From assembly GCA_022844485.1 (NCBI GenBank), contig JALHLQ010000031.1:1-43846 (forward strand): a DNA stretch of 43,846 bases, written 5' to 3'. Positions 11,532 through 20,434 of this stretch are shown one piece after another. Source of the DNA: Xanthobacteraceae bacterium. GTDB lineage: Bacteria > Pseudomonadota > Alphaproteobacteria > Rhizobiales > Xanthobacteraceae. The first letter of the stretch is position 1. Each line of letters opens with the position of its first letter. A program made the position numbers and the translations under genes. Below the pieces are notes generated by a model. The model did not search any database, was not told the DNA's origin, and saw nothing but the letters and a program-made list of their open reading frames with translations.

Positions 11532-12944
11532 ATGCCGATCAATATCCTGATGCCCGCGCTCTCGCCCACGATGGAGAAGGGCAATTTGGCCAAGTGGCTG
11601 AAAAAGGAGGGCGAAAACGTCAAGCCGGGCGATGTCATCGCCGAGATCGAGACGGATAAGGCCACCATGGAGGTCGAAGCCGTCGATGAGGGCACGATCG
11701 CGAAAATACTCGTTCCGGAAGGAACGACCGACGTGCCCGTCAATCAGCTCATCGCTGTATTAGCCGGGGAAGGGGAAGATCCCACAGCAGCAGCTGCGTC
11801 CGCCGCGTCTGCACCGCAAGCGCGAATCCCTCTGCAGCAGGGGGGCGAAGCGGGTCCTGCGTCAACGGCTCCTGAACATGCCGGAGCCGCAAGAGACTCC
11901 GGCGCGGTCCCGTTGGCAGGCGCTGGTGCGCAATCGCGGGCGGCTGCCCCTTCCTTTCCGCCGCAGGGAGGCCCGGGCGCTCATGCACCCCCAGCGCCTC
12001 GGCGCAATGGAGGCGGCCGCCAGTTCGCCTCGCCCCTGGCGCGACGTCTCGCCAAAGAAGCGGGGATCGAACTCGCCCACGTGCCGGGGTCCGGGCCGCA
12101 TGGCCGCATCGTCGCACGGGACATCGAGGCGGCGCGCACGGGGGCTATGCGCGCGCCGACAGCGCCCGCACCGCCAGTGCGGACCGCGCCGGTCAGCCTG
12201 CCGGCGTCGGATCAGCAGATCGCCAGCCTGTTCGAACCCGGCACCTATGATGTGGTTCCGCACGACAATATCCGTAAAATCATCGCACGGCGGCTTGTCG
12301 AGGCCAAACAGACGATCCCGCATTTCTATCTTTCGATAGACTGCGTCATCGACCGGCTACTTGCGGCCCGCGAAGAGGTGAATGCCGCCGCACCGAAAAA
12401 TGAGGATGGCAAGCCCGGCTATAAACTCTCCGTCAACGACTTCGTCATCAAGGCGCTGGCGATGGCCTTGCAGAAAGTCCCCGAAGCCAATGTGACCTGG
12501 ACCGAAGGCGGCATGCTCAAGCACAAGCACTCCGACATCGGCGTCGCGGTCGCCATCCCGGGCGGACTGATCACCCCTGTCGTGCGCCGCGCCGAGCAAA
12601 AGCCCCTGTCGGCCATCTCGCACGAAATGAAGGATTTTGCAGCGCGGGCGCGGGTGCGGAAACTGCTTCCGCACGAGTACCAAGGCGGTTCGAGCGCGGT
12701 GTCGAATCTCGGCATGTACGGCATTAAGGACTTCGCTGCAGTGATCAACCCGCCACATGCCACCATTTTGGCTGTGGGTGCGGGGGAACAGCGCCCGATC
12801 GTGCGCGATGGGGAGGTTGCGGTCGCAACCATTATGTCTTGCACTTTGTCGACCGACCATCGGGCTGTGGACGGCGCTCTAGGCGCGGAACTCTTTGCCG
12901 CATTCAAACGCTTTATCGACAATCCGGTGGAGATGCTTGTGTGA
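11532..12944 (+). CDS. pdhC: dihydrolipoamide acetyltransferase, PDH E2 component
   Basis: E2 transfers the acetyl group from its lipoyl arm to CoA and forms the structural core of PDH. The 470-residue product has one lipoyl domain (1-80, Lys43 in [13 protein letters not shown]) and a long Ala/Pro linker. The peripheral subunit-binding domain is about residues 165-205 (ASPLARRLAKEAGIEL, GSGPHGRIVARDIE). The catalytic domain ends with His443-x3-Asp447-Gly (DHRAVDGALGAE). Its lipoyl domain is very similar to that of PdhB. The ATG at 11532 begins the domain exactly; upstream codons are unlike the family. Confidence 0.97.
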   Translation: MPINILMPALSPTMEKGNLAKWLKKEGENVKPGDVIAEIETDKATMEVEAVDEGTIAKILVPEGTTDVPVNQLIAVLAGEGEDPTAAAASAASAPQARIPLQQGGEAGPASTAPEHAGAARDSGAVPLAGAGAQSRAAAPSFPPQGGPGAHAPPAPRRNGGGRQFASPLARRLAKEAGIELAHVPGSGPHGRIVARDIEAARTGAMRAPTAPAPPVRTAPVSLPASDQQIASLFEPGTYDVVPHDNIRKIIARRLVEAKQTIPHFYLSIDCVIDRLLAAREEVNAAAPKNEDGKPGYKLSVNDFVIKALAMALQKVPEANVTWTEGGMLKHKHSDIGVAVAIPGGLITPVVRRAEQKPLSAISHEMKDFAARARVRKLLPHEYQGGSSAVSNLGMYGIKDFAAVINPPHATILAVGAGEQRPIVRDGEVAVATIMSCTLSTDHRAVDGALGAELFAAFKRFIDNPVEMLV

Positions 12945-13078
12945 GGACTGCTGCGTGCGCGCCTGAGCAGACGAGTATCGCCGAACTGCGAGGCGGCTCA
13001 GGGGCGAGCTGCGGGTGCGTTCATGATGGGCATGAGGTCGCGTTGTTGGGCCGAATCGGGACGCTCCCATCGAGCATG

Positions 13079-13106
13079 TTGCCGACTGTGGTAAGCGGGC
13101 TATGAT
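13079..13106 (+). promoter_or_regulatory. candidate promoter of the Bug-family gene
   Basis: TTGCCG (13079-13084) and TATGAT (13101-13106) are spaced 16 bases, a good sigma-70-like match, with the start codon 51 bases beyond the -10. This would give the Bug gene, and perhaps lpd, transcription independent of the PDH operon. The rest of the 212-base gap after pdhC contains no gene I can support. Confidence 0.5.
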
Positions 13107-13156
13107 CCTCTCCAAAAGCTGCGCGACGTAGGCGCAGACGCTAGGGGAGATCAGAG

Positions 13157-14164
13157 ATGCTTCAGCAGCTCAGTAGCAGGGTTTCGCGGCGAGCAGTGCT
13201 CGCGGGGGTTTTGGTAGTGGGCATGGCGCTCAACGCCTCCGCCCAGGACAAGTATCCCTCTCGCACCGTGACGATCGTCGTCCCTTTCCCAGCGGGGGGA
13301 ACGACCGACCTCCTCGCGCGTGTTTTTGCCCAGCGGCTCACGGACACCATGGGGCAGACTTTCGTAATCGAAAACGTGGGCGGGGGCGGCGGTTCGATCG
13401 GGGCCGACAAGGTGGCGAAGGCGACGCCTGACGGGTACACGCTGCTCTTCCACAACCTCACCTTCTCCACGACGACAGCGTCGCTGCAGTATGCGGGGCG
13501 CGCCCGACATGACATAGCGAAGGACTTCATACCGATTTCTCTTGGCGCAAACGTGCCGATGCTGCTGGTCGCGCACCCCTCCGTACCGGCCAAGGATTTG
13601 AAGGAATTCATCGCCTTCGCAAAAGACCGCGCAGCCAAGAACGAGCCCTTGTTCTATGGCTCGACCGGACCCGGCAGCGTGATGAATTTCGCCGGTGAAG
13701 TGCTCAAGCGCGACGCCAAGATCGCCATGGACCATGTCCCGTTTCGCGGCGCGGCGCCGCTGATTCAGGAGGTGATTTCGGGACGCATCCAGTTCGGGGG
13801 CGATCAGCTGTCGACTTCGCTGCAGCACGTGCGTTCCGGCGCGCTGAAACCGATGGCGACGCTATCGCCGAACCGCATCCCCGAGCTCCCCGATGTGCCG
13901 ACCGTGCGGGAAGTCGGGCTGTCGAACATGGAGATGAACGGTTGGAACGGGTTTTTCGCGCCGGCAGGAACGCCTGAGGCGATCGTCAACCGATTGCATG
14001 AGGAAATCGCGAAAGCGGCCAAGCACCCGGACGTCGAGAAGCGGTTCAAGGAGGTCGGCGCCCAGCCGGTCGGCTCGACACCGGCTGAACTGAAAAAGTT
14101 TGTCCTTGAGCAAGTGGAGAAAGTGCGGCCTCTGATCACGGAGCTGAAACTCGTCGTGCAGTAG
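13157..14164 (+). CDS. tripartite tricarboxylate transporter substrate-binding protein (Bug family)
   Basis: Bug proteins are periplasmic receptors that capture organic acids for TctAB permeases or for signalling. The 335-residue product begins with a cleavable signal peptide: twin Arg in SRRAVLAG, a hydrophobic core, and a likely cut after ASA near residue 24. The mature part opens with KYPSRTVTIVVPFPAGGTTDLLAR, the classic family signature. It contains ENVGGGGGSIGADKVAKA, DGYTLL and the FNGFFAPAGTP-type segment WNGFFAPAGTPEAIVNRL. SD GGGGAGA precedes the ATG. No TctA/TctB genes are in the window, so it is an orphan receptor. Its position between pdhC and lpd is unusual. Confidence 0.92.
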   Translation: MLQQLSSRVSRRAVLAGVLVVGMALNASAQDKYPSRTVTIVVPFPAGGTTDLLARVFAQRLTDTMGQTFVIENVGGGGGSIGADKVAKATPDGYTLLFHNLTFSTTTASLQYAGRARHDIAKDFIPISLGANVPMLLVAHPSVPAKDLKEFIAFAKDRAAKNEPLFYGSTGPGSVMNFAGEVLKRDAKIAMDHVPFRGAAPLIQEVISGRIQFGGDQLSTSLQHVRSGALKPMATLSPNRIPELPDVPTVREVGLSNMEMNGWNGFFAPAGTPEAIVNRLHEEIAKAAKHPDVEKRFKEVGAQPVGSTPAELKKFVLEQVEKVRPLITELKLVVQ

Positions 14165-14269
14165 GCGCGGAGGCGCTAGCCGTCCTCCTCGATCGGGTGT
14201 TGATGGTCGAGACCGCTTGATTTACGCCGCGAACGCGTGGAGAGGTTGGGGGCGAATAAGAGACAACAC

Positions 14270-15712
14270 ATGGCCGACACCTCATTCGACATCATCATCA
14301 TCGGCTCGGGTCCGGGCGGCTACGTTGCCGCGATCCGCGCAGCCCAACTCGGGTTCAAGACAGCAGTCGTGGAGCGCGAGCACCTCGGCGGGATCTGTCT
14401 CAACTGGGGTTGCATTCCGACCAAGGCGCTGCTGCGCTCAGCCGACGTGATGCGCCTCTTGCAGCACGCAAAGGATTTTGGGGTTGCGGCGCAAGGCCTT
14501 TCCTACGACTCCAAAGCGATCGTCGATCGCTCGCGGGGCGTGTCGAAACGATTGAACGACGGCGTCGGCTTCCTGATGAAGAAGAACAAGATTGCCGTGA
14601 TCTGGGGCGAGGCGACCGTTTCGAAGGTCGGTGAGGTCGCTGTGTCGGCGTCGAAAAAGCCGCCGGCCGAGCCGGCCTTTCCGCCGCCGAAAGGAACGCT
14701 GGGGGCGGGGGTCTATCAGGCCAAGCACATCATCATCGCCACAGGCGCGCGACCACGCATTCTGCCTGGGCTCGAGCCAGATAGGAAGCTCGTGTGGACC
14801 TATTTCGAGGCGATGACGCCCGAGCGGATGCCAAAATCCTTGCTCGTGGTCGGTTCGGGCGCCATCGGGGTCGAGTTCGCAAGCTTCTTCCGAACCTTTG
14901 GGACAGACGTGACGATCGTGGAAATCTTGCCGCAGATTCTCCCTGCCGAAGACGCCGAGATCGCGGCGCTTGCCCGTAAGAGCTTTGAGAAGCAAGGCAT
15001 CAAGATTCTCGCCGGAGCAAAGGTGACGCGGCTCGAGAAGAAGGCGGACGGGGTCATAGCTCACATCGAAGACAGCAAGGGCGCGAAGTCTACGGTGAGC
15101 GCCGAGCGCGTGATCTCCGCCGTCGGAGTCGACGGCAATTCCGAGAATCTGGGTCTCGATCGGCTCGGCGTGACGATCGACCGCGGGATGATTGCTGTCG
15201 ACGGCTTTGGCCGCACCAACGTGCCCGGCATCTACGCGATCGGCGATGTCGCCGGCGCACCCTTGCTCGCGCACAAGGCGGAGCACGAAGGGGTCATTTG
15301 CGTCGAAGCGATCAAAGGGTTGAAGCCCCAGCCCATGGACCGGCGGCTGATACCCGGCTGCACGTACTGTCATCCGCAGATTGCGTCCGTCGGCCTGACC
15401 GAGGCCGCCGCCAAGGAAAAGCAGATCGACATCCGCGTGGGCCGCTTTCCGGCGATCGGCAACGGCAAGGCAATCGCGCTCGGCGAGACTGAGGGCCTTG
15501 TGAAAGTGATCTTCGACCGTAAGACCGGCGCGTTGCTCGGCGCGCATATGATTGGCCCGGAAGTGACCGAACTGATCCAGGGCTATGTGGTCGCGATGAA
15601 CCTCGAAACGACGGAAGAGGAGTTGATGCACACCGTTTTCCCGCACCCAACGCTCTCGGAGATGATGAAGGAAGCCGTGCTCGACGCCTATGGCCGCGTG
15701 CTGAATGTCTGA
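14270..15712 (+). CDS. lpd: dihydrolipoyl dehydrogenase (E3)
   Basis: E3 reoxidises the dihydrolipoyl arm with FAD and NAD+. The 480-residue product is full length. The FAD-binding GSGPGGYVAAIRAAQLG is at the N-terminus. The redox disulfide is Cys43/Cys48 in GGICLNWGCIPTK. The NAD-binding VVGSGAIGVEFASF is near residue 200, the second FAD motif IYAIGDVAG near 325, and the dimer-interface His-Glu in HTVFPHPTLSEMM near the C-terminus. It has a proline-containing loop (EPAFPPPKGTLGAG, about 140-155) seen in alphaproteobacterial PDH-associated E3. The ATG at 14270 is chosen because the FAD fold starts there. Confidence 0.97.
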   Translation: MADTSFDIIIIGSGPGGYVAAIRAAQLGFKTAVVEREHLGGICLNWGCIPTKALLRSADVMRLLQHAKDFGVAAQGLSYDSKAIVDRSRGVSKRLNDGVGFLMKKNKIAVIWGEATVSKVGEVAVSASKKPPAEPAFPPPKGTLGAGVYQAKHIIIATGARPRILPGLEPDRKLVWTYFEAMTPERMPKSLLVVGSGAIGVEFASFFRTFGTDVTIVEILPQILPAEDAEIAALARKSFEKQGIKILAGAKVTRLEKKADGVIAHIEDSKGAKSTVSAERVISAVGVDGNSENLGLDRLGVTIDRGMIAVDGFGRTNVPGIYAIGDVAGAPLLAHKAEHEGVICVEAIKGLKPQPMDRRLIPGCTYCHPQIASVGLTEAAAKEKQIDIRVGRFPAIGNGKAIALGETEGLVKVIFDRKTGALLGAHMIGPEVTELIQGYVVAMNLETTEEELMHTVFPHPTLSEMMKEAVLDAYGRVLNV

Positions 15713-15884
15713 CGCCATTGCGCAGCCAAACATCGCTAATAAAGAGCTGCCAGGAGTCGTTACCATCCGGAATGTTCAGCCGATTCAACGGCTTGATCGT
15801 TCAATTTTGAAATAAATCAGGCCGGTTTCTCGAATTCGATTTTAGACGAAGCGCATTATCATACCGCCCAAATACAGGGGTGGC

Positions 15885-17030
15885 ATGAGCGGCATTCTTC
15901 TCTCGTCTGCAACACGCACTAATCTGTTCGCGCTGCAGGACATCGCGTCGTCTATCCGGCTGACGCAAAATCGGCTGGCGACGGGCAAGAAGGTCAACAC
16001 GGCTTTCGACAGCCCCGCCGCATTCTTCACGGCGTCCGCGCTGATGTCTCGCGCGGCTTCGCTGAACACGATCCTTGACTCCGTTGGACTCGCGGTGAAA
16101 ACCGTTGAAGCCGCCGACAAGGGGATCACCAGCATCCGCGCCCTGGTCGCGAGCGCACAGACACTTGCCACGCAGGCGCTGGCCTCACCGGATACGCTGG
16201 CCAAATTCACGGGCACCCTGACGGGGCAGACGACGGCAACAACGCTGACCGGCATCGCCACCGGAAAAACCATTACCGTCAGCGACGGGACCAACACCGC
16301 CATCTATACCGATGCCGCCGGGAACGACATCCAGGATTTCCTGGATGCCGTTAATAACACGGCGAACCTGAACGTCACAGCATCGCTGAACGCGTCAGGC
16401 GCGATTGAACTGAAGGCAAAAAGCACGAACAGCATCACGATCGGCGGAACAGCGACGACTGGAGAACTGGCCTCGATCGGTCTCGTCGCCGGCACGACGA
16501 ATTTCACCGCAAATGCGACCCGCCAGTCGCTCGCGGCGCAATTTGACTCGATCCGCACGCAGATCGACCAGATGGTGGGCGATGCGAGCTTCAACGGCAC
16601 CAATCTTTTGCAGGGCAATACGCTGAACGTCGTCTTCAACGAGACTGGCTCGTCGAAGGTGACGGTGAGCGGCGCATCGCTCAGCGCGCAGAACCTCGGC
16701 GTCACCGCAGTGACCACAGGCGGAGGCCTGAATTTCCAGACCGACGGGGAGATCAACACGGCGATCACCCAGCTTGCGACGGCGACCAAGACGCTGGAAA
16801 CGCACGCGTCGACATTCGCGTCGAATGTCAGCGTGGTGAAAGCCCGGGAGGATTTCACAAAGTCCCTGGTTGACACGCTGCAGTCCGGAGCGGACGATCT
16901 CGTCCTTGCGGACACCAATGAGGAAGCGGCCAATCTTCTTGCGCTTCAAACCCGCCAGCAGATCGCCACGACCTCGTTGGCGCTAACGCAGGATTCGGAG
17001 GAGCGCATTCTCAGGCTGTTCGGGGGTTGA
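15885..17030 (+). CDS. flagellin-like protein (orphan)
   Basis: This 381-residue protein has flagellin architecture. The helical N-terminal D0/D1 region (about 1-105) contains LQDIASSIRLTQNRLATGKKVNTAFDSPAAFFTA. The central Thr/Ala/Asn-rich region (about 105-215) includes a flagellin-IN-like segment, TITVSDGTN to SITIGGTA. The C-terminal D1/D0 helices (about 225-381) end in ALQTRQQIATTSLALTQDSEERILRLFGG, as flagellins do. No other flagellar gene (hook, flaF, flbT) is present here. It may be a minor or alternative filament subunit. The N-terminus departs from the common MSSI-N-TN form. The ATG at 15885 follows a GGGGTGG. Confidence 0.85.
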   Translation: MSGILLSSATRTNLFALQDIASSIRLTQNRLATGKKVNTAFDSPAAFFTASALMSRAASLNTILDSVGLAVKTVEAADKGITSIRALVASAQTLATQALASPDTLAKFTGTLTGQTTATTLTGIATGKTITVSDGTNTAIYTDAAGNDIQDFLDAVNNTANLNVTASLNASGAIELKAKSTNSITIGGTATTGELASIGLVAGTTNFTANATRQSLAAQFDSIRTQIDQMVGDASFNGTNLLQGNTLNVVFNETGSSKVTVSGASLSAQNLGVTAVTTGGGLNFQTDGEINTAITQLATATKTLETHASTFASNVSVVKAREDFTKSLVDTLQSGADDLVLADTNEEAANLLALQTRQQIATTSLALTQDSEERILRLFGG

Positions 17031-17064
17031 TCCTGCGCAGCCGTGACCCGCGAGGCGCGGCGGC

Positions 17065-18285
17065 CTATGCCTGGAGTTCGGCCGGGACATCGAGCGTCCA
17101 GCGCACTCCGGCCGGATCAAAGGTCAGCGCCGCCGCTCCGTTCAGGCCTGCGGCAACCATCTTCTCGATCACAAAAGTCCCAAAGCCGCGCCGCTCGGGG
17201 ACAGCGACAGGCGGTCCACCGAGTTCCTGCCAAGTCATGTGAAGCCGACGCGGGGATGTCCCTACCGGATCGACGCTCCAGCGGATCTCAACCGAGCCGT
17301 CGCGATTGGACAGCGCACCGTATTTTGCAGCATTGTTGGCCAGCTCATGAAGGGCGAGAGCGATGTGCTGGGCGGCCGAAGGATTGAGGCTCAGCGACGG
17401 CCCCTCGGCGTCGATGCGTATATCCATGTCGGCAAATGGTTCGACTTGGACCTCGATGAGTTCCAAAAGCGGCACCCCGCGCCAGTCTTGTTTCACAAGC
17501 AGGTCGTGGGCGCGCGCCAGCGCTTGGATGCGCGCGCTGAAGCGCTCCTCGAATTCGGCGACGCTCGTGCTTTGGCGCGCTGTTTGACGCGCCATGGATT
17601 GCACCACGGCCAAGAGGTTCTTCGAGCGATGCGAAAGCTCCCGCATCGTAAGCTGCAGATGCTCTTCGAAGCTCTTGCGCTCCGTGATGTCGTAATTGAC
17701 GCCGCTGAGCCGCACGGCGGTCCCGAAACGATCGCAAACAACCCGGCCGTGGGCAGCGAACCAGCGAGCCGCCCCGTCGGTAGGGCGGACGACGCGGTAC
17801 TCGTCGACATAAAGGCCCTTCTCATTAATAGCCGTCTGCAACACGGCCTGGGAGCCGTCTCTGTCTTCTTCGTGCACGATCGCGGTCCACTCCGCGATCG
17901 GCATCGTGTTGGTTTGTTTGCGACGAAATTTATCGAAAAACTCGCCGACGAGGGTTGCTTCGCCTGTTTTCAGATCGAGATCCCAAATGCCGATCTGGGC
18001 CGACGAAAGCGCAAGGGAAAGGCGATCTTCAGCGATGCGTAACCGCTGCGCCACTCTTCCTGCGGCGCAGAGACTGAGCAAGCCTCCGAATCCGGCGACA
18101 GAAATCAGCGCGATGCCCAGAAACAAAGGGGGCGGCGCATCGGCGGCGACGCCGGGTAGGACAAGATAGCCAAGGAGCACGAGCAGGCTAACCAGAGCCG
18201 CGGTGATTACGGCAAGAACAACCAACGAAGTTGCGGGCCGCGCGGTGAGGACGTTCAATCGCTTTGAGCGGATCGGCGCTGCCAT
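17065..18285 (-). CDS. membrane-anchored HWE-family sensor histidine kinase with PAS domain
   Basis: This 406-residue protein has two membrane helices near the N-terminus (about 18-42 and 52-75). A short coiled linker leads to a PAS domain with PAC tail (about 85-210; SAQIGIWDLDLKTGEA, VRLSGVNYDITERK). The kinase core has its phosphoacceptor His in MRELSHRSKNLLAVVQSMA, ALHELANNAAKYGALS as N-box, and the W-x-E of WQELGGPPV that names the HWE family. HWE kinases in alphaproteobacteria often feed light, stress or PhyR-type general stress pathways; no response regulator is adjacent, so the partner is unknown. It is convergent with the flagellin gene, 34 bases apart. Confidence 0.92.
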   Translation of the reverse strand: MAAPIRSKRLNVLTARPATSLVVLAVITAALVSLLVLLGYLVLPGVAADAPPPLFLGIALISVAGFGGLLSLCAAGRVAQRLRIAEDRLSLALSSAQIGIWDLDLKTGEATLVGEFFDKFRRKQTNTMPIAEWTAIVHEEDRDGSQAVLQTAINEKGLYVDEYRVVRPTDGAARWFAAHGRVVCDRFGTAVRLSGVNYDITERKSFEEHLQLTMRELSHRSKNLLAVVQSMARQTARQSTSVAEFEERFSARIQALARAHDLLVKQDWRGVPLLELIEVQVEPFADMDIRIDAEGPSLSLNPSAAQHIALALHELANNAAKYGALSNRDGSVEIRWSVDPVGTSPRRLHMTWQELGGPPVAVPERRGFGTFVIEKMVAAGLNGAAALTFDPAGVRWTLDVPAELQA

Positions 18286-18457
18286 GGCCTACCTTTTCTC
18301 GTCAGCGTTCGTGGCGAATGTTAGCCGGATTTGCGCTTCAGTTGGATGCCGACGACTTCGGACTTACCGCAATCCATAGGGAACTCTGGCCGTGCGGACC
18401 GGCGCGCTTTGTGCTTCGATTGCGCCGAGTCGCGAAGCATCGGACAAGGAGAACGTC

Positions 18458-19057
18458 ATGAAGGCCGAAGACGCTGCAGACATGATGGATCAGGACGTCG
18501 CACGGGATGTCTTCAGAAGACGCGCGGCGCTTGCGATCGCGTTTTTCGCTATGCTGCTCGCCATCACCGGGCTAGGCGCTTCGAACGCGAACAAAGAGGC
18601 GCTGAACAACAACATCCTCGCGTCCAATTACTTCAATTTCTATCAAGCCAAGAATATGCGGCAAACAAGTTTCATTCTCGCCGCGGAAGAAATGGAACTC
18701 GCCTGGCTTGCCGATACCGCTCTCCCCGATTCCGCCAAGGGGCCGATCAGAGCCAAGGTCGATGCCTACAAGCAAACCGCCGCCCGCTACGAGTCTGAGC
18801 CCGACACGAATGAGGGGAAGAAGGAACTCCTCGCGCGCGCTCGCAATCACGAACTCGCGCGCGACCACGCGCTCAAGCAGGACCCTTACTTCGACTATGC
18901 CGAGGCGCTGCTGCAGATTGCGATCGTGCTGATCTCAGTCTCGATCGTGGCTGAGCAGGCTTGGCTCGGTTATCTGGGCGGCGGCGTGGGACTGATTGGC
19001 GCCCTCCTGGCCTTCAATGGCTTCACGCTTCTGGCCGAAATTCCGGGGCTGGGCTGA
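18458..19057 (+). CDS. DUF4337-family membrane protein
   Basis: This 199-residue protein has one membrane helix near residues 25-43, then a conserved soluble segment NNNILASNYFNFYQAKNMRQ. A charged helical region with ARYESEPDTNEGKKELLARA follows. Two membrane helices close the protein (about 146-166 and 168-190; DYAEALLQIAIVLISVSIVA). This matches DUF4337, a family without known function. The ATG at 18458 follows AAGGAGA; the frame is open further upstream but that extension lacks family features. It is divergent from the HWE kinase across 172 bases. Confidence 0.82.
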   Translation: MKAEDAADMMDQDVARDVFRRRAALAIAFFAMLLAITGLGASNANKEALNNNILASNYFNFYQAKNMRQTSFILAAEEMELAWLADTALPDSAKGPIRAKVDAYKQTAARYESEPDTNEGKKELLARARNHELARDHALKQDPYFDYAEALLQIAIVLISVSIVAEQAWLGYLGGGVGLIGALLAFNGFTLLAEIPGLG

Positions 19058-19136
19058 AATTTCGCCGCGTCCCGGCGTCGCACGCAACCCGCGGCCTCAT
19101 TGCGCGTTTTCGGTGCGGGCAGACCGGAGACCAGGC

Positions 19137-19394
19137 ATGAGCGGCGTCGGCATCATCGGGACGATCATTATTGGCATCCTTGCTGGCTGGATTGCCGAGA
19201 AGATCATGGCGCGAAACCACGGACTTCTTACAAATCTGGTGGTTGGCCTCGTCGGCTCCTTCCTCGGCGCGCTGATTGCGCATCTGCTTGGTTTTACCTA
19301 CCGGGGCTTCCTGCCGAGTCTCCTGGTCTCGGCAGTTGGGGCGATCCTGCTCCTGTTTCTCCTCAGCCTCTTCCAGCGCCGCAGCTATTCCTGA
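19137..19394 (+). CDS. GlsB/YeaQ/YmgE-family membrane protein
   Basis: This 85-residue protein consists of three hydrophobic helices: GIIGTIIIGILAGWIAEKIM, then LLTNLVVGLVGSFLGALIAHLLG, then LPSLLVSAVGAILLLFLLSLF. This is the pattern of transglycosylase-associated/GlsB stress-response membrane proteins, with the G-rich second helix and basic tail. Family members are induced by envelope or acid stress, but their biochemistry is unknown. The ATG at 19137 has CGGAGA about 9 bases upstream. Confidence 0.88.
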   Translation: MSGVGIIGTIIIGILAGWIAEKIMARNHGLLTNLVVGLVGSFLGALIAHLLGFTYRGFLPSLLVSAVGAILLLFLLSLFQRRSYS

Positions 19395-19456
19395 CGGCTC
19401 CGGGCCCAGTTGCCGCCCTTCACAAATCGGTTCCGCGACTGTACCTGAGAGGAAGC

Positions 19457-19470
19457 GCCGCTCGAGCGGC
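19457..19470. promoter_or_regulatory. 14-bp perfect palindrome before lipA
   Basis: GCCGCTCGAGCGGC is a perfect 14-base palindrome ending 14 bases before the lipA ATG. It could be a regulator site or a small RNA structure near the ribosome-binding region. High GC makes such palindromes more likely by chance. Confidence 0.3.
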
Positions 19471-19484
19471 CCCTTGAGGCTTTT

Positions 19485-20432
19485 ATGGTCGTCGTCCTGG
19501 ACACCGTTCGGCCACGCCACCCGGAAAAGGCGCATCGTGCCGACGCGCCGGTCGCGCGCAAGCCCCCCTGGATACGGGTCAAGGCGCCCGGCTCGGCGGG
19601 TTATCTGGAGACCCGGGGCATTGTTGGGGCGGCCGGGCTGCATACCGTCTGCGAGGAGGCCGGCTGCCCGAATATCGGCGAGTGCTGGGAGAAGAAACAC
19701 GCAACTTTCTTGATCATGGGCGACACGTGCACGCGGGCCTGCGCGTTTTGCAACGTGAAGACCGGCATGCCAAGCCCTCTCGATCCGTCCGAGCCCGAGC
19801 GCGTCGCCGAAGCCACCGCGAAGCTCGGGTTGGCGCATGTGGTCGTGACCTCAGTAGACCGGGACGATCTCGACGATGGCGGTTCGCAGCACTTCGCCGA
19901 GGTGATTCGTGCAATCCGCGGGCGCTCGCCGAAGACGACCATCGAAGTGCTGACGCCGGACTTCTTGCGCAAGGCGGGCGCGTTGGAGAAGGTTGTGGAG
20001 GCGCGACCGGACGTCTTCAACCACAATCTCGAAACGGTCCCGTCGAAGTACCTGACCGTGCGTCCGGGGGCGCGCTATTTCCACTCGATCCGGCTGTTGC
20101 AGCAGGTCAAAGAGGTCGATCCTCGGATGTTTACCAAATCCGGCATCATGGTCGGGCTTGGCGAAGAGCGGAACGAGGTGCTCCAGCTTATGGACGACTT
20201 GCGGTCGGCGGACGTCGATTTCCTCACAATCGGACAGTACCTGCAGCCGACGCGGAAACACCATCCGGTTGTCCGATTCCTGAGCCCGGACGAGTTCGAG
20301 GGCTTGGAGACGATCGCCTACGCAAAGGGCTTTCTGATGGTTTCGTCCTCCCCGCTGACGCGATCCTCGCATCATGCGGGTGATGATTTCGCTCGTCTGC
20401 GCGCGGCGCGCGCCGCGAGGGACGGGCGCTGA
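19485..20432 (+). CDS. lipA: lipoyl synthase
   Basis: LipA is a radical-SAM enzyme that inserts two sulfurs into octanoyl groups on lipoyl domains. The 315-residue product carries both cluster motifs. The auxiliary-cluster cysteines are in [12 protein letters not shown] and the radical-SAM CxxxCxxC is in [25 protein letters not shown] and FNHNLETVP are further family marks. [13 protein letters not shown] tail provides the auxiliary-cluster serine region. The ATG at 19485 follows TTGAGG. Its place just past the PDH cluster is functional: it serves PdhB and PdhC. coq10 begins two bases downstream, suggesting an operon. Confidence 0.97.
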   Translation: MVVVLDTVRPRHPEKAHRADAPVARKPPWIRVKAPGSAGYLETRGIVGAAGLHTVCEEAGCPNIGECWEKKHATFLIMGDTCTRACAFCNVKTGMPSPLDPSEPERVAEATAKLGLAHVVVTSVDRDDLDDGGSQHFAEVIRAIRGRSPKTTIEVLTPDFLRKAGALEKVVEARPDVFNHNLETVPSKYLTVRPGARYFHSIRLLQQVKEVDPRMFTKSGIMVGLGEERNEVLQLMDDLRSADVDFLTIGQYLQPTRKHHPVVRFLSPDEFEGLETIAYAKGFLMVSSSPLTRSSHHAGDDFARLRAARAARDGR

Positions 20433-20434
20433 CG

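Noticed and set aside
14438..15766. 442-codon open frame antisense to lpd
   Set aside because: It mirrors lpd, has no recognisable domains, and is explained by high GC at third positions. lpd on the plus strand is unmistakable.
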